Origin: CAVRUD01 sp963849635 | Lineage (GTDB): Bacteria > Chloroflexota > Chloroflexia > Thermomicrobiales > UBA6265 | Reading direction: 5' to 3' | DNA: 64,000 nt | NCBI GenBank assembly: GCA_963849635.1 | Contig: CAWKIA010000001.1 | Location: forward strand, 28,959-92,958 | In this document: in pieces, positions 8,794 through 17,362 of the stretch | Numbering within the stretch: the first letter of the stretch is position 1 | Layout: each line of letters opens with the position of its first letter | The notes under the pieces: generated by a model | Told to the model about the DNA's origin: nothing | The model's input: only the letters and a program-made list of their open reading frames with translations | The model's database searches: none | Made by a program: the position numbers and the translations under genes

Positions 8794-10605
8794 TTACTCC
8801 TCGGGCAGGACCAGGCCGGCGAGGAGGTCCTCGCGGGCGGCGGCTCGTGCCGGGTAATGGTCGAGGGGGCCGGTGTGGGTGATGACGAGCGCGAGGTCTC
8901 CGTCCGCGAAGGTGCGGCATTCGACGTAGTAGAAGGAACGGGTGGCGTCGTCGAGGGTGACGCCGTAGGCGGCGTAGGCAAGGTCGGTGGTGCTGGCGGC
9001 GACAGGAATGCCGTCTGCGTCGGTGACCTGTTTGACGCTGCCGTAGGCTTCGTCGTCGGCGAAACCTGCCGTGAGGTCCCCGATGCAGACCGTGGCGTCA
9101 TCGGTGGAGGGATAGACGGAGAGGTTGAGGGTGGTGGACGTGTCCAATTGAAAGAGGGTCAGCCGGTCAGCGGCGGCGTCCGGCTCGTCGGCTCCTGCAG
9201 TCCAGGTAGCAGCGTCGTAGGTCAGTTCCACGCCGAAGATCGGGCCGACGTAGGTGCGCGGCTGGGATGGAACGGTGCCGGTGTAGGGCAGCAATTGGGC
9301 GGAATCTTCGGCGGCGTCCTGAACCATCGCGGTCAGGGCGGCGGGGAGCGAGGTGGGTTCGGCGCAGAAGCCGTTCTCGAGGCAGTCGGCCTGGGCGGCG
9401 GCAAGGTCTTCGAGGGCGCCGTAGGGAACCCACTCCGTGCCGATGAGCTGGACCTGGGCGACCTGAGGACCGACGCGGAGGAGGTAGGTCTCGTAGTTGA
9501 GGTCGACGTCGTTGTCGGCCCAGTGGGCGGTTTGCTCGTAGGCGATGAATTCTTCCCCGTATTCGCGCAGGCCGGAGATCTCCTCGTAATTGCTGGATGG
9601 GTCGCTGCCGGCAATGCGGGTTGGGGTGTCGCGGAGGTAGGCCGCGGCGATCTCCTCATCGGCGAAGCGGAGGACGAATCCGCTGAGGTAGGTATCTTGT
9701 TCGGCCAGACCGCCGGTGACGAAGCGCTGGCTGACTTGGTACTCGGCGACGATCCCGGCCTCGGCCACGGCGGTTTGCTCGGACTCGGTGAGGATGGGCT
9801 GACCAGCGATCTGCAGGATGCGCTGGTTGGCGACGGTGTAGTGGTCCCAAAGCGGGATGACGCCGTCGCCGTCCAGGCGCAGCGTCTGCGGGGCGGGGCC
9901 GGCGGCAGAGTCGTCGGATTGCGTCAGGATGCGGGCCAGCACAATCGAGGCGAACCGGGTGACGTTGGCGACCGCGGGGATGCCGCCGACGAAGTCGACG
10001 AGGCGAACGGAGCCGATCATTCGGCCGGAGCGAAAGGTCAAGTCAAGGCCGTGGTGGGGTGACAGGGTGGTGCCGATGAGGCGGGTCATGGTCGACTCGT
10101 CGCCGATGGAGGCGTCGCTGCTGACCTGGATCGCGGTCATGACGCCGACCCAGCCGGTCACGATCGGGAAGGCGGCGATGGCGCCGTGCTCGTCGGCGTA
10201 CTCCTGGATGGTGGTTCGCACGCTCTGGGCGAGGGTGCCGTCGGCGGTGGGGAGGTCGAGGCGCAGCTCGTAGGCCTGGAGCAGGGAGGTGTCGGTGACG
10301 AGGTCGCGCGTCTCGCTTTCCTGAAGATCCTGTTCGAAGGCCAGTGAGGCGGCGACTGCCTCCGGCGACAGCGTGCCGCCGCCGGCGATGCCGTAGCCGT
10401 AGAGGTCGTCGGCGGCGAGATCGTCCGGGGTGAGCGCCATCGCGGCGAGGTCGATCGCACTGGGTGATCGGTGATCGGTGATGGGAGCTGCGGCCGCGAG
10501 GGACGGGGTCGATCGCAGCGCCGGCCCGACGAGGATGGCCAGGGTCAGGAGGATGGCGAGGGGGCGTGGCAGGCGGCGTGGGTCAGCGCTGCGATCGGGT
10601 GTCAT
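8794..10605 (-). CDS. Exported protein of unknown function, larger paralog
   Basis: 603 residues with a signal segment (LAILLTLAILVGPAL) and the mature start IDLAAMALTPDDLAADDLYGYGI shared with the downstream paralog. It has an extra C-terminal domain of about 180 residues (TYVGPIFGVELTYDAATW onward, four cysteines overall in the second half) that its paralog lacks. Just before the shared start the gene carries ITDHRSP, encoded by three 7-bp words (GGTGATC on the plus strand, 10462-10486), which the paralog does not have. Its ATG overlaps the stop of the upstream gene (ATGA), so the set is co-translated. No enzyme motif is visible. Confidence 0.8.
   Translation of the reverse strand: MTPDRSADPRRLPRPLAILLTLAILVGPALRSTPSLAAAAPITDHRSPSAIDLAAMALTPDDLAADDLYGYGIAGGGTLSPEAVAASLAFEQDLQESETRDLVTDTSLLQAYELRLDLPTADGTLAQSVRTTIQEYADEHGAIAAFPIVTGWVGVMTAIQVSSDASIGDESTMTRLIGTTLSPHHGLDLTFRSGRMIGSVRLVDFVGGIPAVANVTRFASIVLARILTQSDDSAAGPAPQTLRLDGDGVIPLWDHYTVANQRILQIAGQPILTESEQTAVAEAGIVAEYQVSQRFVTGGLAEQDTYLSGFVLRFADEEIAAAYLRDTPTRIAGSDPSSNYEEISGLREYGEEFIAYEQTAHWADNDVDLNYETYLLRVGPQVAQVQLIGTEWVPYGALEDLAAAQADCLENGFCAEPTSLPAALTAMVQDAAEDSAQLLPYTGTVPSQPRTYVGPIFGVELTYDAATWTAGADEPDAAADRLTLFQLDTSTTLNLSVYPSTDDATVCIGDLTAGFADDEAYGSVKQVTDADGIPVAASTTDLAYAAYGVTLDDATRSFYYVECRTFADGDLALVITHTGPLDHYPARAAAREDLLAGLVLPEE
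10462..10486. repeat. Three in-frame heptad words within an exported-protein gene
   Basis: GGTGATC, GGTGATC, GGTGATG in tandem (plus-strand sense). It encodes ITDHRSP between the signal region and the first conserved block, a spot where the paralogous gene has no equivalent residues. Confidence 0.6.
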
Positions 10606-11784
10606 CGGGTGGTGTCTCCTTGGGAGTCCAGCGGTGGACTACGGCTTGGCGTAGCCGGATTGTTGACGTCGAAGATGGCCGGCCGGGAGGCCTCCTCAAG
10701 GAGGTCGAGGAGGATGGCGGCTTGCTCCTCGGCGCGCTCGATCTCGGATTCAAACGCTTCGTCGTCGAACGCGAAGCTACCGGCGGCCTGGGCTAGGGCG
10801 TCGGTGAGGCCGAGGTAGGCCTCGTGGATCTCCTCATAGCCGGACGGCGGCGTGAGCTCCAGGCTCTGCTGGTAGTCATCAAGCCAGGTGCCGAAGATTC
10901 CGCCGAGCTCGAAGAGCGTGGCCGTGTCGCTCAGGTCCAAGTTCGGGTCTTCGATGAGGGTGTAGAAGTCGTTGATGGAGTCGGAGAGCTCGTCGAAGGA
11001 GGCCTTGAGGGTGGCGACGTACTCGTCCTCGGCCGCGCTTGAGTCGCCGGCGGAATCGTCTTCCTCGGCGGCGGCGCTGTCGAAGGCGTCTGCGAGGCGG
11101 ACGTTCTCCTGGTCGGCCTCAGCCTCCTCGTCGTTCTCGTCTTCTTCGGCGGTGCCGGGGTCGAAATATTGCTCTCCCCACCCGAGCCCGAACTCGACGG
11201 AGATTAGATCCGCCGTCGCGAGTTCCCAAGGACGTAGCGCGTGCAGGTCGCCGACCCAGATGCCGGCATCGTATTGCTCGTAGACATCCTCGCCGACGAC
11301 CGCGGCGAGATCGGAGCTTTGGACGTTGACGTAGAAGCTCACGGACGTCTCGTCACCGATCCATCCGTTGGCGTAGTCGCTCGGCAGGAACGTCTCGAGG
11401 ATGTCGAGGACCCGATCATGGCCCGGATGCCGTCTTCGGGGACGAAGGTCAGGTAGATGAGCCGGTCGTCGTCGAAGTAGGCATAGAGCGGTGCCGCCGC
11501 CGAAGTCGGAAATGGCGTAGGGCTCGCCGAACGGCGGCTGCTGCGACTCCTCGTCAAGCGGTTCGCCATAGGCAGTCCTCGAAGTCGTCCCGGGTGCTGC
11601 CGAAGCGGCCGGCGAGCGGGTCGCTGGCAAAATGAGCTGCGGACGTGGGGGCGTCGTTGGCCAGCGGGCTGGCGCTGGCGCCGTGCCCGGTGAGGAGCAA
11701 GACGGCGGCGACCACCAGTGTGGCGATCGCACGGACCAGGTTGCGGGCGCGGGCTGACGCGACGGTGGAGTAAAACGCTTCCAT
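10602..11784 (-). pseudogene. Exported acidic protein of unknown function, three frameshifts
   Basis: The N-terminus from ATG 11784 carries a signal segment (AIATLVVAAVLLLTGHGASA). It continues to DDFEDCLWRTA, shifts frame near 11570 into YGEPLDEESQQPPFGEP, again near 11480 into YAYFDDDRLIYLTFVPEDG, and again near 11420 into RVLDILETFLPSDYANGWIG. The C-terminal half has an acidic, probably coiled segment (TAEEDENDEEAEADQEN) and a helical tail. The joined protein would be about 390 residues. The shifts keep meaningful protein in each frame, so the gene was recently intact or is mis-sequenced. It heads the exported-protein set with its stop overlapping the next ATG. Confidence 0.65.
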
Positions 11785-11843
11785 CGGGTTCCTCCGTGAT
11801 TATTGGGTGCTCGTGGTTAAGGGTGGCCGCGGCTCTATCAGGC

Positions 11844-12044
11844 TCAGGCGGCAGTGAAGAGGAGGGTCGGGCCGACTCTGTCGTAGACGCGGACTTCGGG
11901 AGTGGGATCGGGCGAGCTTGTCGTGGCAACGGCGATCAGGCCCCAGACGAGGATGACGATGAGGGTGACGGCTAGGTAGGCGGCGGGGCGGATCGGACGC
12001 TCTTGCCAGCGGTCCCACTCATCCCATTGATTGCGGTGGGTCAT
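11844..12044 (-). CDS. Small single-pass membrane protein
   Basis: A 66-residue protein starting MTHRNQWDEWDRWQ, with one membrane helix (AAYLAVTLIVILVWGLIAVA) and a short outside tail. ATG 12044 is preceded by AAGGAGCAGGG. It lies 59 bases upstream of the exported-protein gene set on the same strand and may be its first gene. No known family recognised. Confidence 0.6.
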   Translation of the reverse strand: MTHRNQWDEWDRWQERPIRPAAYLAVTLIVILVWGLIAVATTSSPDPTPEVRVYDRVGPTLLFTAA

Positions 12045-12513
12045 TTCGGGTTCCCTGCTCCTTGCGCCTGCTGTGGGACTTCCGATCGCGATCTCGGAAG
12101 CCCGGTGTCGTGATGACCTTGGTCTGGTCATCAGGATAGGGAGCGGTTGAGGGCGGCACATGAGGAGGACTGCCCAGGTTTTCGAATGGATCGGAGTAGT
12201 GGGGGAGTAGGGAGGATTACATGGAACGGTGGCGTTCGGCGTTAGGAGATCTCGTGTGGATGAAGTTGATGTAGGGGGCTGCGGGGATTGCTGAGGACCC
12301 GATCGATGACGGTCGGGTTAATTGAGTATGCCGATTCCGTAACTTCTTCGATGTATCTGATTACCCAGTGGGGCACGATGCCGGCGTGGGACTACGCAAT
12401 ATGGAGCAGCGGGTGATGCCGATTGGTCACCAGAAACACGCGCAGCCCCGCCGGGTGGAATGACGCCTGGAAACGCCAGGTGATCGTTGGTGAACGAATA
12501 GGAGATGCACGAG
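12045..12513. other. Intergenic region without a convincing gene
   Basis: About 470 bases between a minus-strand membrane protein and a plus-strand monooxygenase gene, so it should hold divergent promoters. A tiny reading frame near 12220 (17 codons, preceded by GGAGGATT) is the only coding hint. No clear operator palindrome was seen. Confidence 0.4.
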
Positions 12514-12813
12514 ATGTACGGAACCGTGGCGAAGTTGCAGATCAAGCCGGGGATGGAGCAGGCCCTGAAAGCGGTCAGTGAGCAGGGTCAGACCGAGATC
12601 GACGGCATCATCGGGCAATACGTCTACCGGATGGATTCAGAGCCGAACGTTTACTACCTGGCGGTGATGTTCAGCGACAAGGAGGCCTACGAGGCGAACG
12701 CGGCCAGCCCGGAGCAGCACGAGCGCTACAAGGCCTACCGGGACCTTCTTGCCGCCGAGCCGGAATGGCATGACGGGGAGATCGTCTTCGCGGACGGGCC
12801 GCCGTCGGCTTAG
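12514..12813 (+). CDS. Antibiotic biosynthesis monooxygenase (ABM) domain protein
   Basis: A 99-residue ferredoxin-like alpha+beta barrel protein: MYGTVAKLQIKPGMEQALKAV, then a YRMDSEPNVYYLAVMFSDKEAYEAN strand-turn-helix, as in ABM/heme-degrading monooxygenase relatives that act as dimers. I prefer ATG 12514 to the upstream ATG 12505 because AGGAG at 12500-12504 has proper spacing only for the former. The substrate is unknown; such proteins often work on quinones or reactive aromatics. Confidence 0.8.
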   Translation: MYGTVAKLQIKPGMEQALKAVSEQGQTEIDGIIGQYVYRMDSEPNVYYLAVMFSDKEAYEANAASPEQHERYKAYRDLLAAEPEWHDGEIVFADGPPSA

Positions 12814-12832
12814 GCGTTTGGTGGTTGGGAAC

Positions 12833-12885
12833 AGCCCCCTAACTCCCCGACCCCCCCGTTCTTCCGCCGCGGCAGAAGAACGGGG
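12833..12885. repeat. C-rich hairpin repeat
   Basis: AGCCCCCTAACTCCCCGACC followed by the stem CCCGTTCTTC/GAAGAACGGG. The CCCCCTAACTCCC-type half is shared with the palindromes at 44.7 and 45.4 kb. It lies directly before the ribosome site of the FAD oxidase gene and could be a terminator for the ABM gene. Confidence 0.55.
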
Positions 12886-12923
12886 GAGATGTGGCGCCGA
12901 ACGAGACGAAAGGGAGACAACCG

Positions 12924-14369
12924 ATGGTTGCACAAGAAACACGCACGGCAGTCGCTGGAGCGATCGACGAGGATGCGATTGCGGTGTTGCAGGAGCGCAT
13001 CCGGGGGGAGGTGCTGACGCCGAGCCACCCCGGATACGAAGCGGCCCGGGCGGTGCAGAACGGTCTGATCACCCGGAGACCCGGGGCGATCGTGCGGTGT
13101 GCCGGGGTGGCAGACGTGGTCGAGGTTGTCAATTTGGCCCGCGACCGGGGTGTCGTGCTCTCGGTCCGGGGTGGTGGTCACAACGTGGCCGGGAATGCCC
13201 TGAACGAGGGCGGGGTCGTGATCGACCTCTCCGGGATGCGCGGGGTCCATGTCGATCCGGGCGTGCGGACGGCGCGGGCCCAGGGCGGGGCGACCTGGGG
13301 CGATGTCGACCGGGAGACGCAGGTCTTCGGGTTGGCCACTCCGGGCGGGGTGATCTCGACGACTGGCATTGGCGGGTTGACCCTGCACGGCGGGTGGGGC
13401 TGGCTGCGGCGCAAGCACGGCTACAGCCTGGACAACCTGCTCTCGGTCGAGATCGTGACGGCCGACGGCCAGGTGCGGACGGCCAGCGCGACCGAGCACC
13501 CGGATCTCTTCTGGGCCGTGCGCGGCGCGGGCAGTAACTTCGGCGTGGTGACCTCGTTCGAGTTCGCGCTGCACCCGGTCGGGCCAGAGGTGGCGCTCTG
13601 CGCACCGGCGTATGCCCTGGAAGACGCGGCCAAGGTTCTGCCGGCCTGGCGCGACTTCATGGCCAAGGCACCGGACGAGGTCTCGGGCAACGTGCTCTTC
13701 TGGAGCGTGCCGCCCGCGGAGATCTTCCCGGCCGAGTTGCACGGCCGCCCGATCGTGATCCTGGCATCGGTGTACGCGGGGGACGCGGAGACCGGCATGC
13801 GGGTCATGCAGCCGATGCGCGAGCTGGCTACTCCGCTCCTCGATCTGAGCGGGATCGAGCCGTACACGGTGCTGCAGAGCAGCTTCGACTGGGCGATCCC
13901 CAAGGGCGGTCTCTACTACTGGAAGTCGCTCTATCTGAACGGGCTGGACGAGCCGACCATTGACGCGATCATCCAGTGCGCGGCGGACCGGCCGACGCCG
14001 GAATCGCTGGTCGAACTCTGGGGTTTGGGAGGAGCACCGAGCCGGGTGTCGTCCGGGGATACGGCCTTTGGTCGCCGCGATGCACCGTTCCTACTCAGCC
14101 TTGCGACCTGCTGGTCCGACCCGGCGCTTACTGATGGGTGCATCGACTGGACGCGGCAGACGTGGTCGGCGATGCGCCGCTTCTCCGACGGCGGGCTCTA
14201 CCTGAACTTCGCCGGGTTTGGTGAAGAGAAGGAGGCCCTTCTGCGGGAGGGCTACGGCGCCAACTACGATCGGCTGGCGGCCCTGAAGGGGCAATTCGAC
14301 CCCGGCAACCTGTTCCGGATGAACCTCAACATCAAGCCGGCGGCACCGACTGCGGCGGCAGCCGACTGA
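12924..14369 (+). CDS. FAD-linked oxidoreductase, berberine-bridge-enzyme type
   Basis: 481 residues. The N-terminal FAD-binding (PCMH) domain has VRGGGHNVAGNA, whose His is the usual covalent FAD attachment site, and GGVISTTGIGGLTLHGGWGWLRRKHG. The C-terminal BBE domain ends YGANYDRLAALKGQFDPGNLFRMNLNI. The second, cysteinyl attachment site of bicovalent members is not seen, so a single covalent link is expected. ATG 12924 (MVAQET) is chosen over 12891 because GGGAG precedes it. Family members oxidise alcohols, sugars or phenolics with oxygen; the substrate here is open. Confidence 0.88.
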   Translation: MVAQETRTAVAGAIDEDAIAVLQERIRGEVLTPSHPGYEAARAVQNGLITRRPGAIVRCAGVADVVEVVNLARDRGVVLSVRGGGHNVAGNALNEGGVVIDLSGMRGVHVDPGVRTARAQGGATWGDVDRETQVFGLATPGGVISTTGIGGLTLHGGWGWLRRKHGYSLDNLLSVEIVTADGQVRTASATEHPDLFWAVRGAGSNFGVVTSFEFALHPVGPEVALCAPAYALEDAAKVLPAWRDFMAKAPDEVSGNVLFWSVPPAEIFPAELHGRPIVILASVYAGDAETGMRVMQPMRELATPLLDLSGIEPYTVLQSSFDWAIPKGGLYYWKSLYLNGLDEPTIDAIIQCAADRPTPESLVELWGLGGAPSRVSSGDTAFGRRDAPFLLSLATCWSDPALTDGCIDWTRQTWSAMRRFSDGGLYLNFAGFGEEKEALLREGYGANYDRLAALKGQFDPGNLFRMNLNIKPAAPTAAAAD

Positions 14370-14398
14370 GGAGGCACCCATCAGGAAAGGAGGATGTC

Positions 14399-14926
14399 AT
14401 GCATCGGTTGCCCGTTCTCGCCTTGGTCCTCGCTGTCCTCGGCCTCGCGGTCCTGCCGGATGCCGGCGCCCAGGAGGCCAGCCCGGCCGCCACGCCGCCG
14501 GCCCTTCCGCCGCTCCTCGCCGAGTGGGAGGCCGCCATGGCGACCCACGACCCAGACCGCATCCTTGCACTCTATGCCGCCGACGCGGTCTGGGAGGAGG
14601 TGCCCCTTAACCTCGTCGCCCGTGGCACAGAGGAGATCCGCGCCCACCTGGAGGGGCTCTTCGCCGCCACGCCCGACATCGACTACGACGTGACGGGCGG
14701 GTTCGCCACAGACGACCGGGCGGTCGCGGAGTGGACCATCACCGGCACCCTCACCGGCGACTTCCCCGGGCTGCCGCCTGGGGCCGGCCAACCCTACTCG
14801 GTCCGGGGAGTTTCGGTCTTCGAGTTCGCCGACGGAAAGATCACCCGCTACACCGAGTACTGGGACGGGTACTCCTTCCTGGTGCAGCTCGGGGCACTCC
14901 CGCCGCCCGGGACACCGGCAGCGTAG
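14399..14926 (+). CDS. Exported SnoaL-like (NTF2-fold) protein
   Basis: 175 residues with a signal peptide (LPVLALVLAVLGLAVLPDAGAQ) then an NTF2-like domain: ALPPLLAEWEAAMATHDPDRILALYAADAVWEEVP and the closing FEFADGKITRYTEYWD. Proteins of this fold bind small hydrophobic ligands or act as cyclases/isomerases; here export suggests ligand scavenging or a secreted enzyme. It follows the FAD oxidase by 29 bases on the same strand and has AGGAGG before its ATG, so the two are probably co-transcribed. Confidence 0.8.
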   Translation: MHRLPVLALVLAVLGLAVLPDAGAQEASPAATPPALPPLLAEWEAAMATHDPDRILALYAADAVWEEVPLNLVARGTEEIRAHLEGLFAATPDIDYDVTGGFATDDRAVAEWTITGTLTGDFPGLPPGAGQPYSVRGVSVFEFADGKITRYTEYWDGYSFLVQLGALPPPGTPAA

Positions 14927-15129
14927 CGAGCACCCCCGCGTCGGTTAGTAGATACGCCGAAAGGCAGAGTCGGCAGCCGGTAACCCGGCTGAAACATGCG
15001 AGCGGTTCTTCGTTCCGTCGGTTTGCTGGCCGTGGGCAAGTGAATTCCCGCGGCGGGTACATCCGGCGCCAGGGGAGCGCGTGCTCGATGAGGCTTGCGG
15101 GACTGGGAGTGTTGCCTGGGAGGCCGCGC

Positions 15130-15325
15130 CGCTGGTGGGAATGGACGAGGAGAACGTAGGCGCGCCCGACGTGGGCGCGGATGTTGGAATCATAGGAGGA
15201 GAACGATGGACACTCCGGTTGTCAGCAAGCTTTACGCCAAGTCGCACGAATCGCCGGACGAGGTGCGCACGCCGAGCAAGACGCGGGTCGAAGTGGTCCG
15301 CCTCGGACACTCCGCTCGGTAAACG
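15130..15325 (+). pseudogene. Truncated duplicate of the cupin gene start
   Basis: The leader and first 33 codons of the cupin gene at 15901 are repeated here: MDTPVVSKLYAKSHESPDEV from ATG 15206, then TPSKTRVEVVRL, with the same AGGAGGAGAA ribosome site and upstream CGCGCCCGA-GTG motif. After VVRL the copy ends abruptly (GHSAR, stop) and is followed by the SnoaL-like gene. It looks like a partial tandem duplication whose second part was lost, possibly now a leader peptide. Confidence 0.7.
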
Positions 15326-15364
15326 CTCGCCGCCGCGCGAGATCGCGAGACTGGAGGACATCGG

Positions 15365-15793
15365 ATGTCGACCGAGGAGAACAAGGCCCTCGTGCACCGC
15401 TTTGAGGAGGAGGTCTGGAACGGGCGGAATCCGTCGCTGGTCGACGAGTTCTTCGCCGCCAGCCACATCTTCCGCGCGGCCGGGGACCCGCCGCTGGACC
15501 GCGAGGGCCACCGGCAGATGATCGCCCACTTCCAGGACGCGTTCCCCGACGGGCGCAACACCAGCGAGGAACTGCTCGCCGAGGGGGACAAGGTCGTGCA
15601 ACGCTGGACGTTCCGCGGCACCCACCAGGGGGCGTTCCAGGGCATTGCGCCGACCGGCAGGCCGGTGACGCTGACGGGCATCAGCATCTGGGGCGTCGCA
15701 GGCGGCAAGATCGTCGAGAGCTGGCACGAGCTCGACACTCTGGGCCTGATGCAGCAACTCGGCGTGATCCCCGCACCCGGCAAGGCCAATTAA
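15365..15793 (+). CDS. SnoaL-like polyketide-cyclase / ester cyclase family protein
   Basis: A 142-residue NTF2-fold protein without signal peptide: NKALVHRFEEEVWNGRNPSLVDEFFA, HIFRAAGD, FPDGRNTSEELLAEGDKVVQRWTFRGTHQGAFQGI and WHELDTLGLMQQLG are typical of the ester cyclase branch, with conserved His and Asp in the barrel mouth. It stands between the truncated and the full cupin genes, transcribed the same way. Confidence 0.85.
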   Translation: MSTEENKALVHRFEEEVWNGRNPSLVDEFFAASHIFRAAGDPPLDREGHRQMIAHFQDAFPDGRNTSEELLAEGDKVVQRWTFRGTHQGAFQGIAPTGRPVTLTGISIWGVAGGKIVESWHELDTLGLMQQLGVIPAPGKAN

Positions 15794-15900
15794 CGCCGCC
15801 GACCCAAAGGCATCAGGGGTTCGGCGTCGGATATCGACGGACGAGGAAACGTTGTCGCGCCCGATGTGCGCGCGGATGTCACAAAAATCACAGGAGGAGA

Positions 15901-16278
15901 ATGATGGACACTCCGGTTGTCAGTAGGTTGGACGCCAAATCGCACGAGTCGCCGGACGAGGTGCGCACACCGAGCAAGACACGAGTCGAGGTGGTCAGGC
16001 TCGAGGGATTTACCATCGGTCGACTCAACATGGAGCCGGGCTGGCGCTGGTCGGAGTGCATCAAGCCGGTGGTGGGAACCGACTCGTGCCAAGTTTCGCA
16101 CGTTGGCTACATGGTTTCGGGGCGGCTCACGGTCCGGCTCACCGATGGCACCGAGCGGACGATCGACGCCGGGCAGTCGTACACGATCCCGCCTGGCCAT
16201 GATGCCTGGGTCGTGGGCAGTGAGCCGGCCGTCAGTATCGAGGTGCTGAGCGCCGAGCAGTTCGCCAAGCCTTCATAG
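15901..16278 (+). CDS. Single-domain cupin protein
   Basis: 125 residues from ATG ATG at 15901, with a strong AGGAGGAGA ribosome site. The central region GWRWSECIKPVVGTDSCQVSHVGYMVSGRL and the closing YTIPPGHDAWVVGSEP form the two cupin motifs. The first metal-binding motif has only one clear His (SHVGY), so metal binding is uncertain. The first 33 codons are duplicated at 15206. Confidence 0.8.
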   Translation: MMDTPVVSRLDAKSHESPDEVRTPSKTRVEVVRLEGFTIGRLNMEPGWRWSECIKPVVGTDSCQVSHVGYMVSGRLTVRLTDGTERTIDAGQSYTIPPGHDAWVVGSEPAVSIEVLSAEQFAKPS

Positions 16279-16331
16279 CGCGACCGGGTGCCTGGACGGG
16301 ATCGGCAATCATGCCGATGCCGGGAAGGATC

Positions 16332-16408
16332 GGCTCCCTGACGATGGAGGCGAAGACACGGCTCTCGGGACTGTCCCAGGGAGCCGTGGCCTCCATCGTC
16401 AAGGAGCC
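16332..16408. repeat. Double stem palindrome before the methyltransferase gene
   Basis: Outer arms GGCTCCcTGACGATGGAGGC and GCCTCCATCGTCAaGGAGCC, inner arms ACGGCTCtC and GgGAGCCGT. The element ends 7 bases before the methyltransferase ATG and would place that start at the foot of a long hairpin in the mRNA. It may be a terminator for the cupin gene, a control hairpin, or a small mobile repeat. Confidence 0.7.
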
Positions 16409-16414
16409 GGCATC

Positions 16415-17269
16415 ATGACGGATTCCACCATCGATCTGGATGCATTCAAGCGGTTCGAACAGGCGGGCTGGAGCGATACCCACGTGTCGCGGACGTACGA
16501 GGCAGGGCTCTGCCGGGTCACGGTCCAGGCTGTCGGACCGCTGCTCGCGGCCGTCGGGGTTCGGCCCGGGATCCGATTGCTCGACGTTGCAACGGGACCC
16601 GGAGAGGTTGCGGCGGCTGCACAGGCTGCCGGAGCCATCGTCACCGGTGTCGACTTCTCAGCGGCGATGATCGCCATGGCGCGACAACGTCACCCAGGGA
16701 TCGAGTTCCGCGAGGGCGATGCCGAGGCGTTGCCGTTCGCGGATGGCGAGTTCGACGGCGTGGTGATGAGCTACGGCCTGCTCCACCTGGCACGGCCGGA
16801 ACGGGGCGTTGCGGAAGCGTGGAGGATCTTGCGTCCAGGGGGCCGCTTCGCGTTTTCGATGTGGGCGCCGCCGGACCCGACGAACGGGTTCGGGATGATC
16901 CTGGGGGCAATCCGGGCGCACGGGAATCTCGATGTGCCGGTGCCGCCGGGTCCGCCATTGTTCAGGTTCAGTGATCGGGACGAGAGCACCCGGGCGCTCG
17001 AGGATGCCGGATTTGTCGATATCGAGGTAGAGGACATCGAGCAGACCTGGCACCTACCGTCTGCCGATGCCCTGCTGGCTGAAATGGCGGAGGGCAGCGT
17101 GCGAACGCGCGCGCTCATCGGCGGCCAGACGCCGGCCGAGCTCACCGCAATTCTTGCGGGCGTGCGGGAGGCGGGTAAGCCCTATCTGACCGCCGCTGGG
17201 GTCGCGATCCCGATGCCGGCGATCCTGGCCGTGGGGCGCAAGCCCTCGGGCGCTCGTCGGGAAAGATGA
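16415..17269 (+). CDS. Class I SAM-dependent methyltransferase
   Basis: 284 residues with a UbiE/Methyltransf_11-like core: motif I LLDVATGPGEVA, acidic loop VTGVDFSAAMIAMA, motif II EALPFADGEFDGVVMSYGLLHL, and motif III RILRPGGRFAFSMW. The acceptor is unknown. ATG 16415 lacks a strong ribosome site, but the GGAGCC side of the hairpin is close upstream. The C-terminus meets a minus-strand GrpB gene convergently. Confidence 0.88.
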   Translation: MTDSTIDLDAFKRFEQAGWSDTHVSRTYEAGLCRVTVQAVGPLLAAVGVRPGIRLLDVATGPGEVAAAAQAAGAIVTGVDFSAAMIAMARQRHPGIEFREGDAEALPFADGEFDGVVMSYGLLHLARPERGVAEAWRILRPGGRFAFSMWAPPDPTNGFGMILGAIRAHGNLDVPVPPGPPLFRFSDRDESTRALEDAGFVDIEVEDIEQTWHLPSADALLAEMAEGSVRTRALIGGQTPAELTAILAGVREAGKPYLTAAGVAIPMPAILAVGRKPSGARRER

Positions 17270-17362
17270 CCAGGTCTTGGGGCCGCCCGGAGCTGACAGC
17301 CCAGGGTTGGCCCGGGCTCAACCTGACAGCCTCTCCGAGGCTAACCGGGGGTCGTGGACTCG

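Noticed and set aside
8755..10062. A 435-codon plus-strand frame
   Set aside because: It lies opposite a well-formed exported protein with signal peptide and a paralog; its Gly/Val-rich composition is typical of a shadow frame.
12220..12273. Seventeen-codon frame after GGAGGATT
   Set aside because: Too short, no conservation evidence and no link to the neighbouring genes; mentioned only in the intergenic entry.
13129..13742. Overlapping minus-strand frames opposite the FAD oxidase
   Set aside because: The plus strand encodes a complete enzyme with conserved FAD motifs; the antisense frames are by-products of high GC.
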